From the NCBI RefSeq assembly GCF_958979055.1, contig NC_084893.1:26119487-26183486 (forward strand): 64,000 bases of DNA, read 5' to 3'. The notes beneath the pieces were generated by a model. That model was given only the letters and a program-made list of their open reading frames with translations. It was not told where the DNA came from and did not search any database. The position numbers and the translations under genes were made by a program. This DNA is from Alnus glutinosa. Its lineage: Eukaryota > Streptophyta > Magnoliopsida > Fagales > Betulaceae. Below, one piece after another: positions 1 to 12,535 of the stretch (positions are counted from its first letter, which is position 1; every line of letters begins with the position of its first letter).

Positions 1-463
1 AGAATATAAATACAAAATTAAAGAGTTAAAATTCACTAAAATATGGTTTTGATCAAAATGATCCACCTTGATATACATGACTAATAAATGAATCAAATTT
101 GTGTACCCGTATAATTTAATTATGGTTATGGAAATCTATTAATATTAAATTGATTTTGTCAAGAATCCAGTTTTGAATGCGTATAATTAATATAATTTAT
201 GCTTATAAGATATGAAATTGTGTTGAGCAGGTCAGATCATAAATTTGTGTCAAATAAACCCATTTATATTAAACAAGTTGAAACATAGTTGTGTTCGTGG
301 CAACCCAACAAGATATGTTTATTAAACAAGTTATATGAGTTGTCATGTTGTGTCACCCACTTAGTTAAACGGATTGTGCTAGAGTTGAAGAGCTTGACAT
401 GACTAATTAAAATGAGTGTTTTACCAAACTAAGCATTTGTAATAAAAACTTTTGCTCTGTTTG

Positions 464-848
464 TTAATATGTTTTGAGGAGTGTTTTTTTATTTATGGTT
501 TGAAAATGTGTTTTGATGTGATATAAAGATAAAACTATTTTTTCATTCTCAAGAGTATTATATATTTAAATTTTTTGTTAATGTTTTTGTTTTAAAAACA
601 TAAAACAAAGGAAAAACATCACATACAACTCCTTATCTTTTACCATTTTTACAATTATGATTTATGATTTCAATCTTTAAAAAATGTCAATTTAAAGTAT
701 CAATCTTTTAATATGTTTTGAGGAGTTCTAGTTTGAAAATATGTTTTGACGTGATATAAAGATAAAAGTTGTTTTTGCATTCTCAAGAGTGTTATATATT
801 TGATTTTTTGTTTGTTAATATTTTTGTTTTAAAAATGTATAACAAAGG
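464..848. repeat. Tandem duplication, about 244 bp period
   Basis: Two diverged copies of an AT-rich block begin near 464 and 708. Both run through the text 'atgttttgaggag', a 'gatataaagataaaa' stretch and 'ttctcaagagt', and end in 'aacaaagg'. Each copy is followed by the head of the foldback element described at 847-1290 (only a fragment after the first copy, a full element after the second). The pair therefore looks like a duplication of a compound repeat. Positions 1-463 hold no gene that I can see. Confidence 0.6.
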
Positions 849-1029
849 GAGAACTTCACTTACAACCCCTTATTTTTTTTTATCACTTTTACAATCATAA
901 CCTCAAACTTTAAAAAGTGTTAATTTAAGGTATTCATTTTTCAATTTTTTTTTTTTTCAATTTCAACCACCCGTCAAAATTTTCCGTTAAATCCTATCAA
1001 AATTTTTAAAATACACGTGTTTGATTGTT

Positions 1030-1068
<39 letters not shown>

Positions 1069-1290
1069 AAATTTTAAAAAATTCAGGCATGTGTATTTTT
1101 ATAAATTTCGTTCAATTTTGACCAACAAATAAATCCCTGCAATTTTTTTTTTCCCTAAAAAAAAGGGTGGGTATTTTAAAATTTTTTACAAGAGTTAAAA
1201 AAATTCTAACGAAATGTTGAAACTGAAAAAAATTAAAAGATAAATATATTAAATTGATACTTTTTAAAGTTTGTAAGTGAAGTTTTCCTT
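847..1290. repeat. Foldback MITE, family F1
   Basis: The left end reads 'gaacttcacttacaa' and the right end 'ttgtaagtgaagttttcc', its inverted partner. Between them is AT-rich sequence with long A and T runs (poly-A near 1030-1065). The inner text 'aaactttaaaaagtgt' and 'ccgttaaatcct' recurs near 10.4, 13.2, 18.9 and 46.8 kb, which defines a family. It is non-coding. The superfamily is unresolved because no clean target duplication is visible. Confidence 0.65.
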
Positions 1291-1542
1291 AAAACAAAAG
1301 ACGAAAACAAAAGTTTGTAAAAGCCCGGTGACATCTGATAAAAAAATTACAGATTACTCTAAAAAAAATCAAAACTTCCTTTTCATGACCGCTAGAGGAG
1401 CAACTCTAAATATTAAATAATTAAAAAATAATGTATAAGAACTCATCAAAATTATCAACAAAACAAATAACTATAAATTAAACAAATAATGTAGAAGAAA
1501 ACATTTACTCTAACTACCATTAATGCACAAAGGGGGGCTGCT

Positions 1543-1800
1543 TTAAGGCAAAACAATGGTGAGCCATGAATCTATTCCCGATGGCTCCTCCAATGACATG
1601 AAGGTAACTGTACCACTGATGTTTGTATTCAGTCTGGCGTCTGTTACAGTGAAACTTCTCCTTGCAAATTGCAAAGGCCATGCGCCAGACAGCACCTCTA
1701 CTCTGATCCTTTCTAGGATGTTGTTATCAGCCCTACATGCACCTATAATAGGATCAAGAGGACATATCTGTGGAAGTTTAGAACTGCCAATAAGAGCCAC
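1543..1800 (-). pseudogene. Orphan terminal coding exon, unrecognised
   Basis: A minus-strand open frame of 85 codons starts directly after a good 3' splice site (pyrimidine stretch, then 'TTAATACAG' ending at 1801) and ends in a stop at 1543. The peptide is not low complexity. It begins VALIGSSKLPQ, contains LEEPSGIDSW and ends LTIVLP, and reads like the conserved C-terminal exon of a real protein. No upstream exons can be placed: only 200 bp separate it from the stop codon of the formin on the same strand. It could be an alternative last exon reached from the formin transcript, or a captured or duplicated exon of another gene. I do not recognise the family. Confidence 0.45.
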
Positions 1801-1999
1801 CTGTATTAATCAAAGACAGAAAACCACTTCCAATAGTAATTACTAAAAAAAAAAAAAAAAACAGGAGAAACCCAACTTCCACTGCCTACATTTTGTTAGA
1901 AGTCTAGAATTTTGCATATAATGCATGGAAAGGTACAAAAAATTGCTTGGCAAGGACACAAAAATGTAGTACCTCTTATATCTATCAAAAAAAGATATC

Positions 2000-4900
2000 T
2001 TATGGACTCTCATCATCTGAACTAGAATTATCTATCCGTCGATCTGTAATTGCTGGAAAAAGCCGCTGATAGAGATCAGGAGACTGGCGGGTATCAGATG
2101 AAGCCGCCACTGTAGGAGCCTCTTTTATCTGTGTCTTTGCTGGCCTCTTTGGTGTGTCTCTCACCTGTTTACATGCCTTATCCAACATTATCAAGAAATC
2201 CCTTACTATGACAAACAAGCGTAAACCCTCGTCCTTCCCTGCTTTCCCATGAAAGTAATCACCAGTGCTCTTCACCAAAGCCATGATTTTCTTTTCTTCC
2301 TCCAGGAGATACGTGACATCAATCTCAGCATTCTCCACAAAACTTTTCAGTGTTTGGTGGAATCCACCATCTTCCCCTATACTCTTCATGTCTGAGTTCA
2401 GGAAGTCGCGGGCTTCAATCAGCTGATGGCCAAGTTTTGCAACAGTTCCTGTTAAGCTGTCCGTATCAATATTTGCTGCTTTCTTGACATTCTCAAGTTC
2501 ATTGCCCAAACCGGAAACCACCTGAAGACCTAGGCTGCGGTAGTGCTCTTCTGTGTCATGGGAAGTTTCCTCGAGCAGATCATCTGATTTGATGCTGGAG
2601 GAACTCCGGCTTTCTTTAGCTGCACGGGCAGCTCTCACACCTTCAGAGCGGATTATCTCTTGAACAACAAAATTCAAGAGTGTGGTCTTGCCATCTTTTC
2701 CTTTTACATCTGACAACTTCAAAAGTGTGTCAAGTTTGAATGCTTGTGCACCACCACGGAAAGTTCCATCGTTCATGCGATTTCCAGTTTTAAGAACAGC
2801 TTCTAGAAGTTTGAGGAACAGCCGGCTGTTTCTGAGTTCCTTACAAGCAACCTGGTATATGAGAAGATCCACAATAATTAGAGGTTATCAAGTGAAGAAT
2901 TCAATAAACATGAAACAAAAAGTACTTTTTGATGATGTCATGTGCAGAAGCAGAACTGATGGTCTGAACATCAAGAAGCTATTTGCATTTCAACTGACAG
3001 TCATACTACACATGCATAAATGAATATATCCTTGCAATCATGCGAGCATAAACGCACATATTAACTACTTAGGATCATAGTAACCTCCAGCATTTCTAGC
3101 AATGCCAATCCTTCCATCTAAACTATTCCTCTATTATCATAATCACCATTTATCTGTCAATCTTATAGTCAATAAACAAATATGGAAACCCCTTCACTAG
3201 ACCATAGAATATAGTTACGGAATGCAAGTACCAGGAGTGGGTGCAAACTTTGATAGGTGTGTATAGGAGCCCTTGCACAACTGGAAATGCATCATATTTC
3301 GAAAAAGTAACCATATAAGACATCAGGGGCAGCCTTTGAATGGTGTTGGCATCATTTCCGAAATTAAATATTTTTTTTGATTCGTAAGGCACTCCAAAGT
3401 ACACCGGGAGTATACAAAAGGAAACACCTAACTAGGAAAAGAAAAACGAGCAAAGAAATAGACAAAACTAAGCGACAGAGGTGACAGAAAAGCCACCGTC
3501 CAAAGATATAGAGTATGAAAAAATATAACAAACACATATCAAAACCCTTTGCTTCAATATGTCCAGCAGTTCTATTTCTTAGGTCCAAATTGAAGAACTG
3601 GCCCATTTCAGAAAGGTGTGTCCATAAGTGGGATTGTTGGAAGCAGAATTGAACCATTTGCGAACATCTTGTCCTCTCTTCAACTATTTCAGCTAACAAT
3701 TATTAGTAGTTTCAGGTCATGCAAGTCTCATTAGAAGGGCAAGCAGATTGATGAAAATGCAAGACTTTGGATTCCAAAGGGCACATTAAAATTTGAAACT
3801 CCACAATTTGTTACCAAGTAGAAAATTTTCATTATGGGGTCCTGGAGCCAAGCAACCCCAAGTCAGCTTTGCTCTTCTCCTCCCCCAACTCAAGTCAAGC
3901 TCAGCAGTATGCATTTCAAAATTCCATAAGCAAATTTAGGTAGTTAATTATTTCTGTTTCAAATTTTCCAACTTGTTTCATAAATGTTCCTGAGAAAGAG
4001 CTATATCTAGTGGGACATGAAATACACCAAGCGATGCAATTCAGAGAGATTCAGTATCACACCTCTAAGGTTGCAAAGGACTCTTTAACGATGGTAGCAT
4101 CCTCCGGAAGGGTACACATGAAAAGCAATGCTTCCAATCGTTTAAAAGCGAATGGGATATTGACCAAGGCTTTTAGGAAGCGCTCAGCAGGTCCAAGTTG
4201 AGCAAGTTCACCACTGAAAAGCCTAAGCTTCAGTTCTTCTTCTGCGGTTGGTGCCATCTTCAACAAAGTTTGAAGAAGTTCGGATGGAAGTTCATTTCCT
4301 GCTTCAACTAAGATAGGTTAGAATATGCTTATGATGCATTGAAACCCAAAGAATACAGGCAGATTCATTTTAAAAGTAGTTCTTTTTCTTGACCTCACAG
4401 ACAACAAGTTCTTCTTGTACATCATAATTTATGTGCTTTGGTTGACAGTCAATGAAAGTACAGAATACGTACCAACTTATTTCAGGACATCAAATACCTA
4501 CTTTGACAGCTTTAGTGGTCTTTTTTCTTCCCCGGGGGGGGGGGGGGGGGGAGGATGGGCCTCTTTACCTAGGATTCATTTGTCTTGATAGAATATATAT
4601 AAAGAATTGGGTGTGGGAATGCTGTGTATCATATAATTTGAATTATAATAACTTTTTTGATAAGTAAGATAAAAAAGCGTAAGGCACCCCTAAGTACACA
4701 GGAAGTATACACAGGAGTGACTCAGCTAGCCCATAAAAAAACCCACAAGAAACTACATACCCACAACATCCAAAACCCACATGAAACCCCCAACGATATA
4801 AAAGGCATGTATACCCCCAGATAAATGTGGAATGTAGAAAAGTAAAAGGGACTAACTCCTTTCTGAAAACTCACACAGCATACACACTACTGCTCAGACA

Positions 4901-5146
4901 TATTCAATGAATAGAATCATACACAAGGATGACAGTTCCCTAAAATTTAGAAAGCAGCCTCAGATAACATGCTGCCCAAGCAACAAGTATTGCAAGTAAA
5001 AAGTAGAGTGGGAAACAATGAATAAAAAACAAAAACAAACTTGGTTAAGAACACTAAATCTGGCTAAAATTTATGTAGTGATACTATCTCCACATAATAT
5101 CATCTAAGAATGACTAGTCACGTGTTTCCTTCTAGAATAGTAATCT

Positions 5147-5177
<31 letters not shown>

Positions 5178-8100
5178 ATGAAAAGGAGAAATAAGTTACC
5201 TTCATTTAGTGCATCACAAATTTCTTCTGTTGACACGTTCAATGCCCGAAGAAGAATTGATAGATTTTGCGCTTTTTTTGAATCAATGATCTGAACATAC
5301 TGCGGTGAAGGATCTTGTGAAGAAGACTCCTTCTTGTGTTCATTTTTGTTTTTATCAACAGTATTATAACCAAACAGCGTTTCAATCATCTCCTCATTGA
5401 ACCTGTAAAGTAGAGATAAATTGTTCAGCAGCTAATGATCAGTAATCATTCATTGCAAATATGTCAAAAAGAAAGAAGTTCGCTACTTACTGGAATGATC
5501 CTGATTTAATCTGATGCCAAACCATTGATTGATCAGGGCTAGCTAGAACCTTATCCCAGAAAAATGGCTTCAGCTTCGCTTTAGGAGCATCAGCTTCACC
5601 CTCCAAACCAGCTTCCTCACTAGATGTAGCATTTGATGAATGTTTTGATCCCAGAGGTGGCCGAGGCACCTTTGAGCTTAAGGCAGTAGGTTGAGGTGGC
5701 CGAGGGGGAGGAACACCACTCTTTGGAGGTGGTGGCGGGCGAGAACCGGTTTTGGCGCCTGGAGGTACAGGTGGTGGTGGTGGTGGTGGTCCAGGAGGGC
5801 GAGGGCCTGCACCACTAGATGAAGGTTTCAGGGAGGGAGGTGGCACAGGAGGTGGAGGAGGACCAGCCTTGCGGGGAGGAGGCCTAAAGGAAGAAGGTGG
5901 TTCAGGAGGAAGAGGATCTGCCCTGCCAGGAGGAGGCTTCAGAGGAAGCAGTACAGAAGTGGTGCTCCGCAACCTTCCAGGTGGAGGCTTTAGAGGAAGA
6001 GGCGGTATATGTCCATTCACATTGCTTGATGGATCAACTGATTCAGGTGAGAATTTGGCAACACCACCAGCAGCTCCTACTGATGAGGTTTCATGCAATG
6101 AACTGTGTGGAATAACAGACTCAATGTGGAAATTTCCATCCAAAGATGAGCCCTTTTTGTGCTGACTTGAGTTATTACCAGATGTGTAGTGCCCAAGCTT
6201 CTCTTCTTTTATTGAATTTCCAGAAGCAAAAGGCTTTTGTGAAGAACCTGAAAGATCAACGACAGAAATAATTTCAAAATTGTGTTGAATAATTAGATTA
6301 GGATAACAAGTCATGTAGTAATATATACCAACAGAGAATTCGCTGAAGCTCATGCCAAGAAGGGGCCTCTCATCATTTCGTCTAAGCCCAGAGCCCTTCC
6401 TACAAACCTTACTGCAGCATAAAAAGAGCAGTGCTACAACTACAAATGTCACTGATGCAGTTACAGCAACGGCAATAACAACAGATTTATGGCTATTGCT
6501 TTTCTTATTTTCCTTAACATGTGAATTAGTATCAGGACTTGCAGAAGCAGCTTCATTAGCTGCAGGTTGCAATGGCAGAAAAAAGGGCTCTTGTGGAGAC
6601 ATAACAGGGTGCTGAGGATTAAACTCTGGAGGACTGGAAGGTACTGTGGCAGGAGATGGTGCTGGATCAGGAGATGATGGTGGACTGGAAATAAGTGGTC
6701 CAAATGCAGGGGCTGGGGTTGGTGTTTCTGCAACCAAATGCCTTCTAGGAGCACCAGGCCTGGGATATAGGGAGTCAGAATACTTGGCATACCAAATCTT
6801 GGAGCCACCTTCTTCTCCAGAGATATGAGACAGAATATTATTCTTTCTTAAACAATCTACAAGGGTTTTTTTCAACTGGGGATGCAGGACACTAATTATT
6901 TTCTGAATGTTTTCCTTTGCTAATGACCGGAAATTTGAATTGACTTCATTGGCAATACTTGATGTTTCCACCAGTAAGTATAAGTCAAGATCCTCAACAG
7001 CTTCCTTCAAATGGATCAAATCTTGCCTGCAACTGATCCATAATAGCTCTGCCTGCAGGAGGAGAATGTCAATAAATTCACCTATTCATTCTTAAGCACC
7101 ATAGTGTGCTTGGTTGGTTGTCTTAAAATCCAATAAAGGGCATACTTGAGACTTCAGGTAAGCTTTGAAAAATGATACACATAAAGCACTCCATCTCCCT
7201 CCCCCTCTTTTGTCCACCTATGAGAATACATTTTTAGGAAAATCATTTTTTCCATTTACATGCCATTACTGTATTATAGGTTATCAAAACAACCCTCCAA
7301 AACTTCTTCATCAATTCGAACTTACGAACTCCCTTCCCTCTTAAATATGAGTGCAAATGTTAATAAATATTTTTAACTTTTCAAAGTAACAAGCAATATA
7401 GGACATCCAAAAAGGGAAGTTAGACAAAATAAAGGGACAAATATTGAGAACAAATGCAGGATCAAATAATAAAAGGAGATGTTAACGTCAAGAAGTGCAT
7501 GTTTCCCAATAAAATTTAAATGTCTGAATGTATGCAACACAGATGATAGGAATGTTATGGTACCAGAAAATAAATTTTATTTCCCACGCCTTTAAATATT
7601 GACTAACATATCTGATACTCTCCATCCACCCATTCCCAATTTTTAGCAGTGACCACTTAACTAATTCAAAATAATTGTTGCTAATTGCAAATCCAAGACA
7701 GCTGAAAGGGTGATCATATATATTGCAAACCCTAACTACAAAAGCAACACTGTGAACCCCACCTCCTCACTTCAAAGCAAAAGGGAGAAAAGGAAAAGAA
7801 AAAAGTAGAGAGTACAGCCCAAAAGTATGCAGGCGGGCACGTGGCAGGGTGGGGGGAGCATGATAATTTTGCTCCCAAATAATATTTCTGTAGTTGTGAA
7901 GCATACCCATTATATCAATGCAGAATTGCCATAAGCTTGGAGCATTTATCACAATCACATGTTAAGAAATGAAGCAGGTCTCCTATAATCTCAGTAATGT
8001 TCATATCCTATCCAGAATTGGTAAACTGTATCATATTTCCACTTTCACTCACTCACAAACACACATCTTAATACGAAAGCCGTTGAGAGTTGAACTTATG

Positions 8101-8865
8101 AATAAAAACCAAGAAGAAGTTCTAAACCGTATTTTCATATAATTTTTTTGTTTTGTGTTCCGATCCTTTTTTCAAAAACAGCAGATTTAGCACATATAAT
8201 CAAGAGATAAAATTTTAACACTATAGTGAACAAGTTACTTAAATACAGCATGGAAATTACCACTTTTGACATCAAAATATGTTACTTCAAAACAAATCAT
8301 TCCAGAATTTATTTAACAGTACAACAGTCTAGAGTCAAGAATGCTTCAAATGAAAAACTTATTCCCTTGCACTGGCACATAGTCTACACTGGTCATCGAG
8401 AAACTAAGATGTTACATTCTTGAACTGATTACTGGAACTACCATTGGCACTACCGTGTCAATTTTTTTTCCAAATGATAGTTTTCACCGTCATTATCATA
8501 CAATAAGAGCATAAAACTGTGTTATAGTTGTGCTGCAAATAAAAACGTAAAAAAGAAAAATCATCTAGCCATTTAATATGAAATATTGCATACAAAATGT
8601 CATTTAGGAGAATAATCCCCTAAGACAATTAACGCAAGGGAAAAAAAATATACACTAAAACAAAAAAGTTATAGTCTCTCACCATGTCTTCATCTATCTC
8701 CCCAGACGCCGGCTCAACTAATTGCCTGAGAAACACTTCTTCACCATTGTTCCTCTCTTCTGAACTTACTGCTGCCAAGGTGCAAAGCAAGATTACCAAA
8801 ACAATGAAAGAACCTGTCTTTATGAAACCCATTCGCTGTTGAATTGTCATTCCAAACAAACGCAT
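2000..8865 (-). CDS. FH5: Class I formin (FH5-like), six exons
   Basis: Formins nucleate and elongate actin filaments; plant class I members sit in the plasma membrane and tie it to the cytoskeleton. Exons, in transcript order: 8865-8683, 7052-6329, 6247-5491, 5402-5200, 4298-4063, 2851-2000. All junctions are GT-AG and the phases agree, giving 984 aa. The order is: a signal peptide (core SFIVLVILLCTLAAVSS), a short conserved ectodomain with QLVEPASGEIDED and VLHPQLKKTLVDCLRK, a Pro/Ser-rich stalk, one transmembrane helix (VAVTASVTFVVVALLFLCC), a long polyproline FH1, then FH2 from PFFWDKV. The FH2 shows KTGNRMNDGTFRGGA, the conserved actin-binding loop region. A second in-frame ATG at 8832 would shorten the protein by 11 residues and leaves a cleaner signal peptide. 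The match to FH5 is from memory of family sequences; class I assignment is firm, the exact orthologue less so. Confidence 0.92.
3365..3440 (-). mobile_element. LINE 3' tail in formin intron
   Basis: The text from a T-run through 'cgtaaggcactccaaagtac' to 'gggagtatac' is the reverse complement of a plant L1-type LINE 3' end (a GTATAC motif, GTGTAC, a short spacer, then the A tail). It lies in the last intron of the formin. How far the element extends to the right is unclear. Confidence 0.45.
4534..4551 (+). repeat. G18 homopolymer
   Basis: Eighteen consecutive G residues follow 'ttcttcccc' inside the fifth intron of the formin. On the formin transcript it is a C run. It is strikingly GC-pure for this AT-rich region. 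Confidence 0.9.
4651..4735 (-). mobile_element. LINE 3' tail in formin intron
   Basis: A second copy of the reversed LINE tail: 'ttttttgataagtaagat', then 'aaggcacccctaagtac' and 'aggaagtatac'. It matches the copy at 3365 and the remnant at 60546. It lies in the formin intron between 4299 and 5199. Confidence 0.55.
6248..6328 (-). other. 81-nt in-frame intron (exitron-like)
   Basis: This formin intron starts GTATATATT and ends TTTCAG. It is 81 nt long, a multiple of three, and has no stop in the coding frame, so both the spliced and retained forms stay open. Retention would add 27 residues just inside the membrane helix, between SEFSVG and SSQKPF. The spliced form is assumed in the gene model because the insert is AT-rich and reads like intron. 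Confidence 0.7.
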
Positions 8866-9574
8866 ACTATCCTTCTCATTTCATCAATGCCTAAAAACCT
8901 CTTACAAGCAAAACCCTAAAAGAGCTTCTTATCCAAAACCTTCGATTTTTCACCATATGCCACCGACCCAATTCGATTTTTCCAAGAAACCTCCTATAAT
9001 ATCCCAATCACCAACATGGCAACATGTAAATCCAAATCCTGAGATACCCACCAAGAATTTCCCAGCAAAATCTGAAATTCGGAATCAAACTCAAAGAACA
9101 AAACAAAACTCAGAACTCTTTATTCCCCAAAACCGCCAAAATATAGCATCAAAATCGCACCCAATAGAGGCTCACCAAGAAATTAATCATGAAAAGCTCA
9201 AAAGCAGCTCAAACAGAGCCATTCAAATCAAAGCTTCCTTCTTTATTTTCCACAGAAAAGGCCCCAAAATTCCAAATGTTAATGCAAAACCAATGGCTCT
9301 CTATGTGAAGTCTTCAAAATGGGTGTTTGATTCAGACCAGATCCAAGAAAATTAACTGTGAAATCTATGTACAAGCATTAACGTGTTGACTAGAAAATGT
9401 CGTCAAAGGTTAATTATCCTCAGGGGTTTCGTATGCAAGCTGCCAATGGAATACAAGCGGGACTATACTATTTCTATTTTTGTTTTTATTCAAACTTTTT
9501 TGGATTTTTTATTTTGGAAACTTTCACTTCTCATTCATTGCGTAGTAGCTTTTGGAAAGTACATGCAAATCGGT

Positions 9575-9634
9575 TTCCCTTTTTTTACCCGGCCGGAAAT
9601 TGGATTCCCTTTTTTTACGTGGCCGGAAATTGGA
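9575..9634. repeat. Tandem duplication, 2 x 30 bp
   Basis: Two adjacent 30 bp units, each of form 'ttccctttttttac' followed by 'ggccggaaattgga', differ at two or three positions. They lie about 0.7 kb upstream of the formin start codon, beyond its leader. No function is evident. Confidence 0.85.
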
Positions 9635-11792
9635 CCTCCTTTTCGCATGTCGGCATGTGATACGTGGAAGATTTATGAAATATAATTTGAAATCACTTTA
9701 ATGCTACAATAATTGATAATCATTTCTATACAAAATAAATGACATGTTTTCTTATAATAGTAAATTTTGATTTGATAATAATATTAATAGTCACGTTAAT
9801 TTTAGATATGAAATACAAAAGGATGACGTATAACATTATTCTGCTTCCTAATATAAAAATCTTGTTTGCTATTTGAGAAGGCGTGACAATAATAAGAAAA
9901 ATCGAAAAAAAAAAAAAAAAAAGAATTTTCTCATTTTAGAAAGTTAACATGTATTTCGGGATGTTGCAAAAAGAAAAATAGAACTCTTAATTTAGGATCG
10001 AGCCATAGAGGGAGTGTAAGTGTGTAACAACTACAATGGTCATGTTTGTTTGTGTATATGTTTTTTGTTTTTAAGACAAATAATTAACAAATGAATTAAA
10101 ACACAAAATACTTTTTTTATCTTTATGTCATATTAAAATATGTTTTTTATTAAGTTAAAAACGTCATTCAAAACACATTAACAAACATACCTACAATGCT
10201 AATAACAAATCAAAAGACGTCTTAAAATGATTGAATTTGATTTTAAAAAATCATGGGTCCGTTTGTTATTAGCATACCTACAGTCTTTTGTGTTTAAATT
10301 ATTTGTCAATATTCTTGTTTTTATTTTGAGTAAAATTTGGAAGAGTTGTATGCAATTGAGCTTTTTGTGTTCTTGTAAGTAACCTGAATAGTGCAAAAAA
10401 ATTAAGGAAAGCTTTATTTATAACTTCTGAACTTTCATCCCTTTCAAACTTTTATCCATTTTGAAAGAAGGTACCTAAACTTTAAAACGTCTCAATTTAG
10501 GGAATCCATTTTTTAGAAAGTTTCAATCTCAGTCATCTTTTAAAATTTTTCGTTAAATCCTGTCAAAATTCACAAAATACCTTTCATTTTTTTTTAGAAA
10601 AAAAAATGATAAGATTTAGGTGTTGGTTAAAATTTAACGTAATTTACAAAAATACCCATGAATGAATCTTTGAACATTTTTATAAATTTTTTTAAAAAAA
10701 TAAATATAGGGATATTTTAAAAAATTTGCTACTAGGCTTCAAAATGGGCCTTGCTGCAACTTGCATCATGTACTATACATTATTTAGAGGCCGATGGGCC
10801 TAGCTTCAAAATGAGGCTCCAAATTAAACCCAATTTGTAATTTTACCCATATATTTAAATCCATACAGTATGTTTTTCTTTTTCTTTTTTCTTTTTTTTT
10901 TTTTTTAAAAAAAAAAAATAAGAAAAAAGAAGGAAGAAGAAGAAGAAGAAGAAGAAGAAGAGTTAGAATTGGCCGTTTGTCCTCTAAAATTAAAGCCGAT
11001 GTGAGGGAATCGGGATAGCTATTCTAAAATTAACAAATGAAGCAACAACTTTGTTAAGCATATACTAATCCTGCTTTTGGAAAAACTGAAAAAGTAGTCC
11101 TACAGTCTACAGATGCCAATACCATATGCATTGCATTGCTGCATAAAGGTCCAATGGCTGTTTGGTCAAATAAAATTATTGGCACTAAAAAACACTTTGA
11201 TTGAAAAAGTAAGTATTTAAATAGAGAGAATGTGCAACAGGAGGTGCAACAGGCACCCAGAAAGAACATTTAAAAGGTTCATTTCACACGGCTTTGCATC
11301 ATAGAGTAGTTGTTAATCCTTTTCATTCCCTTTAACTTTACAATTGCATTGGAAAGGAAATACAAATCACAGGATGATTCTTATGTTGTGCTCCTGAAAA
11401 AGCAATTTTTAGATACATAAACTCCATTTAAATGTGGCAACTTGAACGACTTTTAATGTGTTATAGATTATGATCATGTACCGAAAGTTTAGACGAAGAG
11501 AAACGCATGTTTCTTTGCATTCTGGGGTTCATCTTGCGTACATCTTTCATTTCTTAAGTTGATATGCTCTATCTACCCTTAATTAAAAAGAAATAATAAT
11601 AATAATAATAATAATAAAAAAGACACATCAATGGTAAATAGAATTTGAAAATTTATTTATTATGATAAAAATAAAAAATAAAAATGTGTTTTTCTTTCTT
11701 TGAATTATAAGGGTATTTTTATCTTCTTCTTCTTTTTTGGACAAAATAGTTACATCGCAATTTGATGGTAGTTTGAGAGGTGACATTGCTTT
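9635..11792. other. Repeat-rich intergenic sequence
   Basis: No gene is visible. An inverted and direct repeat cluster lies at 10035-10340 ('catacctacaatgctaataac' in part and its partners). A diverged F1-type foldback head begins at 10404 ('tttaaaacgtctcaattta', 'cgttaaatcctgtcaaaatt'). A T-run and A-run are followed by a (GAA)n microsatellite at 10931-10962. The short minus-strand frames here lack any family feature. Confidence 0.5.
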
Positions 11793-12060
11793 TGTTGAAA
11801 ATATGATTGTATATTGAATCACACATAATACTGTACATGACAGGCCTATATATATAGGCTAATAATACAGATTCACACACCAATAACGTACCAATGTGGG
11901 ATCTAACTATGTGAGGAAATTCGCAAGCTAATCATGGAACGTAATGGAATGAAGGCTTGCCTAAATGAAGCTGTAGTGAACTTTGAAGAAGATGATGACG
12001 GATAAAGTGACAACCAACCTCAATATGTTTGGTCTGTTCGTAAAAATTTGGGAAAACATT
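11793..12060 (-). mobile_element. Ty1-Copia 3' end, fossil
   Basis: Read on the minus strand, 12060-11970 encodes the end of a Copia RNase H domain, recognisable by TKHIEV and CHFIRHHLL. Beyond it lies sequence that begins TGTTGA on the plus strand (11793) and looks like the adjoining 3' LTR in reverse orientation. Only the 3' end of the element is recognisable, and the 5' part is not seen. The fossil is broken and looks old. It lies 0.5 kb upstream of the HSP20-like gene. Confidence 0.65.
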
Positions 12061-12445
12061 ATAAATTACGTGATAATTAGAAGAGCGTATATAAATATAC
12101 TTTCCCCGAAAATTTGTTTGGAGGGCTTAACACGGATGCAGAGAATTCTAGAGATTCTACATGAACGATTATATGTGAGTCTCATGGTGGAATTGGTTGC
12201 TTGGTGCAAAAGTTCCATTTTGCCACATGCTACATGCTAGACAAAAATCATTTGTCATGGGTCGCCCACGTACATCATGGCATCTTTGCATGCCTAATCT
12301 ACCCACCACAGCCACAAGTACTTCTTCTCACAAAAAGAGCAATCTCTGTAGATCAAAAGAAATATTCCTAATAGCTTTACAGTCCTCTAAAGTATTCCTG
12401 CCATGGAATTTGTCCACTTCCTTTTTCCGAAAGGCTTCCTTTAGA

Positions 12446-12454
12446 CTATAAGAG
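12446..12454 (+). promoter_or_regulatory. TATA-box candidate of the HSP20-like gene
   Basis: 'CTATAAGAG' lies 82-90 bp before the start codon, a usual distance for a plant TATA box with a short leader. No clean three-unit heat shock element was found near it. Confidence 0.45.
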
Positions 12455-12535
12455 GAGAACAGCCTCAACTCTCTCCTCGATCTCCACCAAATTAATTCTC
12501 ATACTTTTTTCGGATTATCGACCTCTTCTTCATCA

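Noticed and set aside
5752-6165. Plus-strand Gly-rich frame of 137 codons
   Set aside because: It is the antisense shadow of the formin polyproline FH1 exon.
8957-9355. Plus-strand frame of 132 codons
   Set aside because: It lies antisense to the leader and upstream region of the formin, is Lys/Asn/Gln-rich without family motifs, and has no splice or promoter context.
12121-12440. Heat shock elements upstream of the HSP20-like gene
   Set aside because: Several GAA and TTC triplets occur (near 12143 and 12426), but none makes three units at the required 5-bp spacing.
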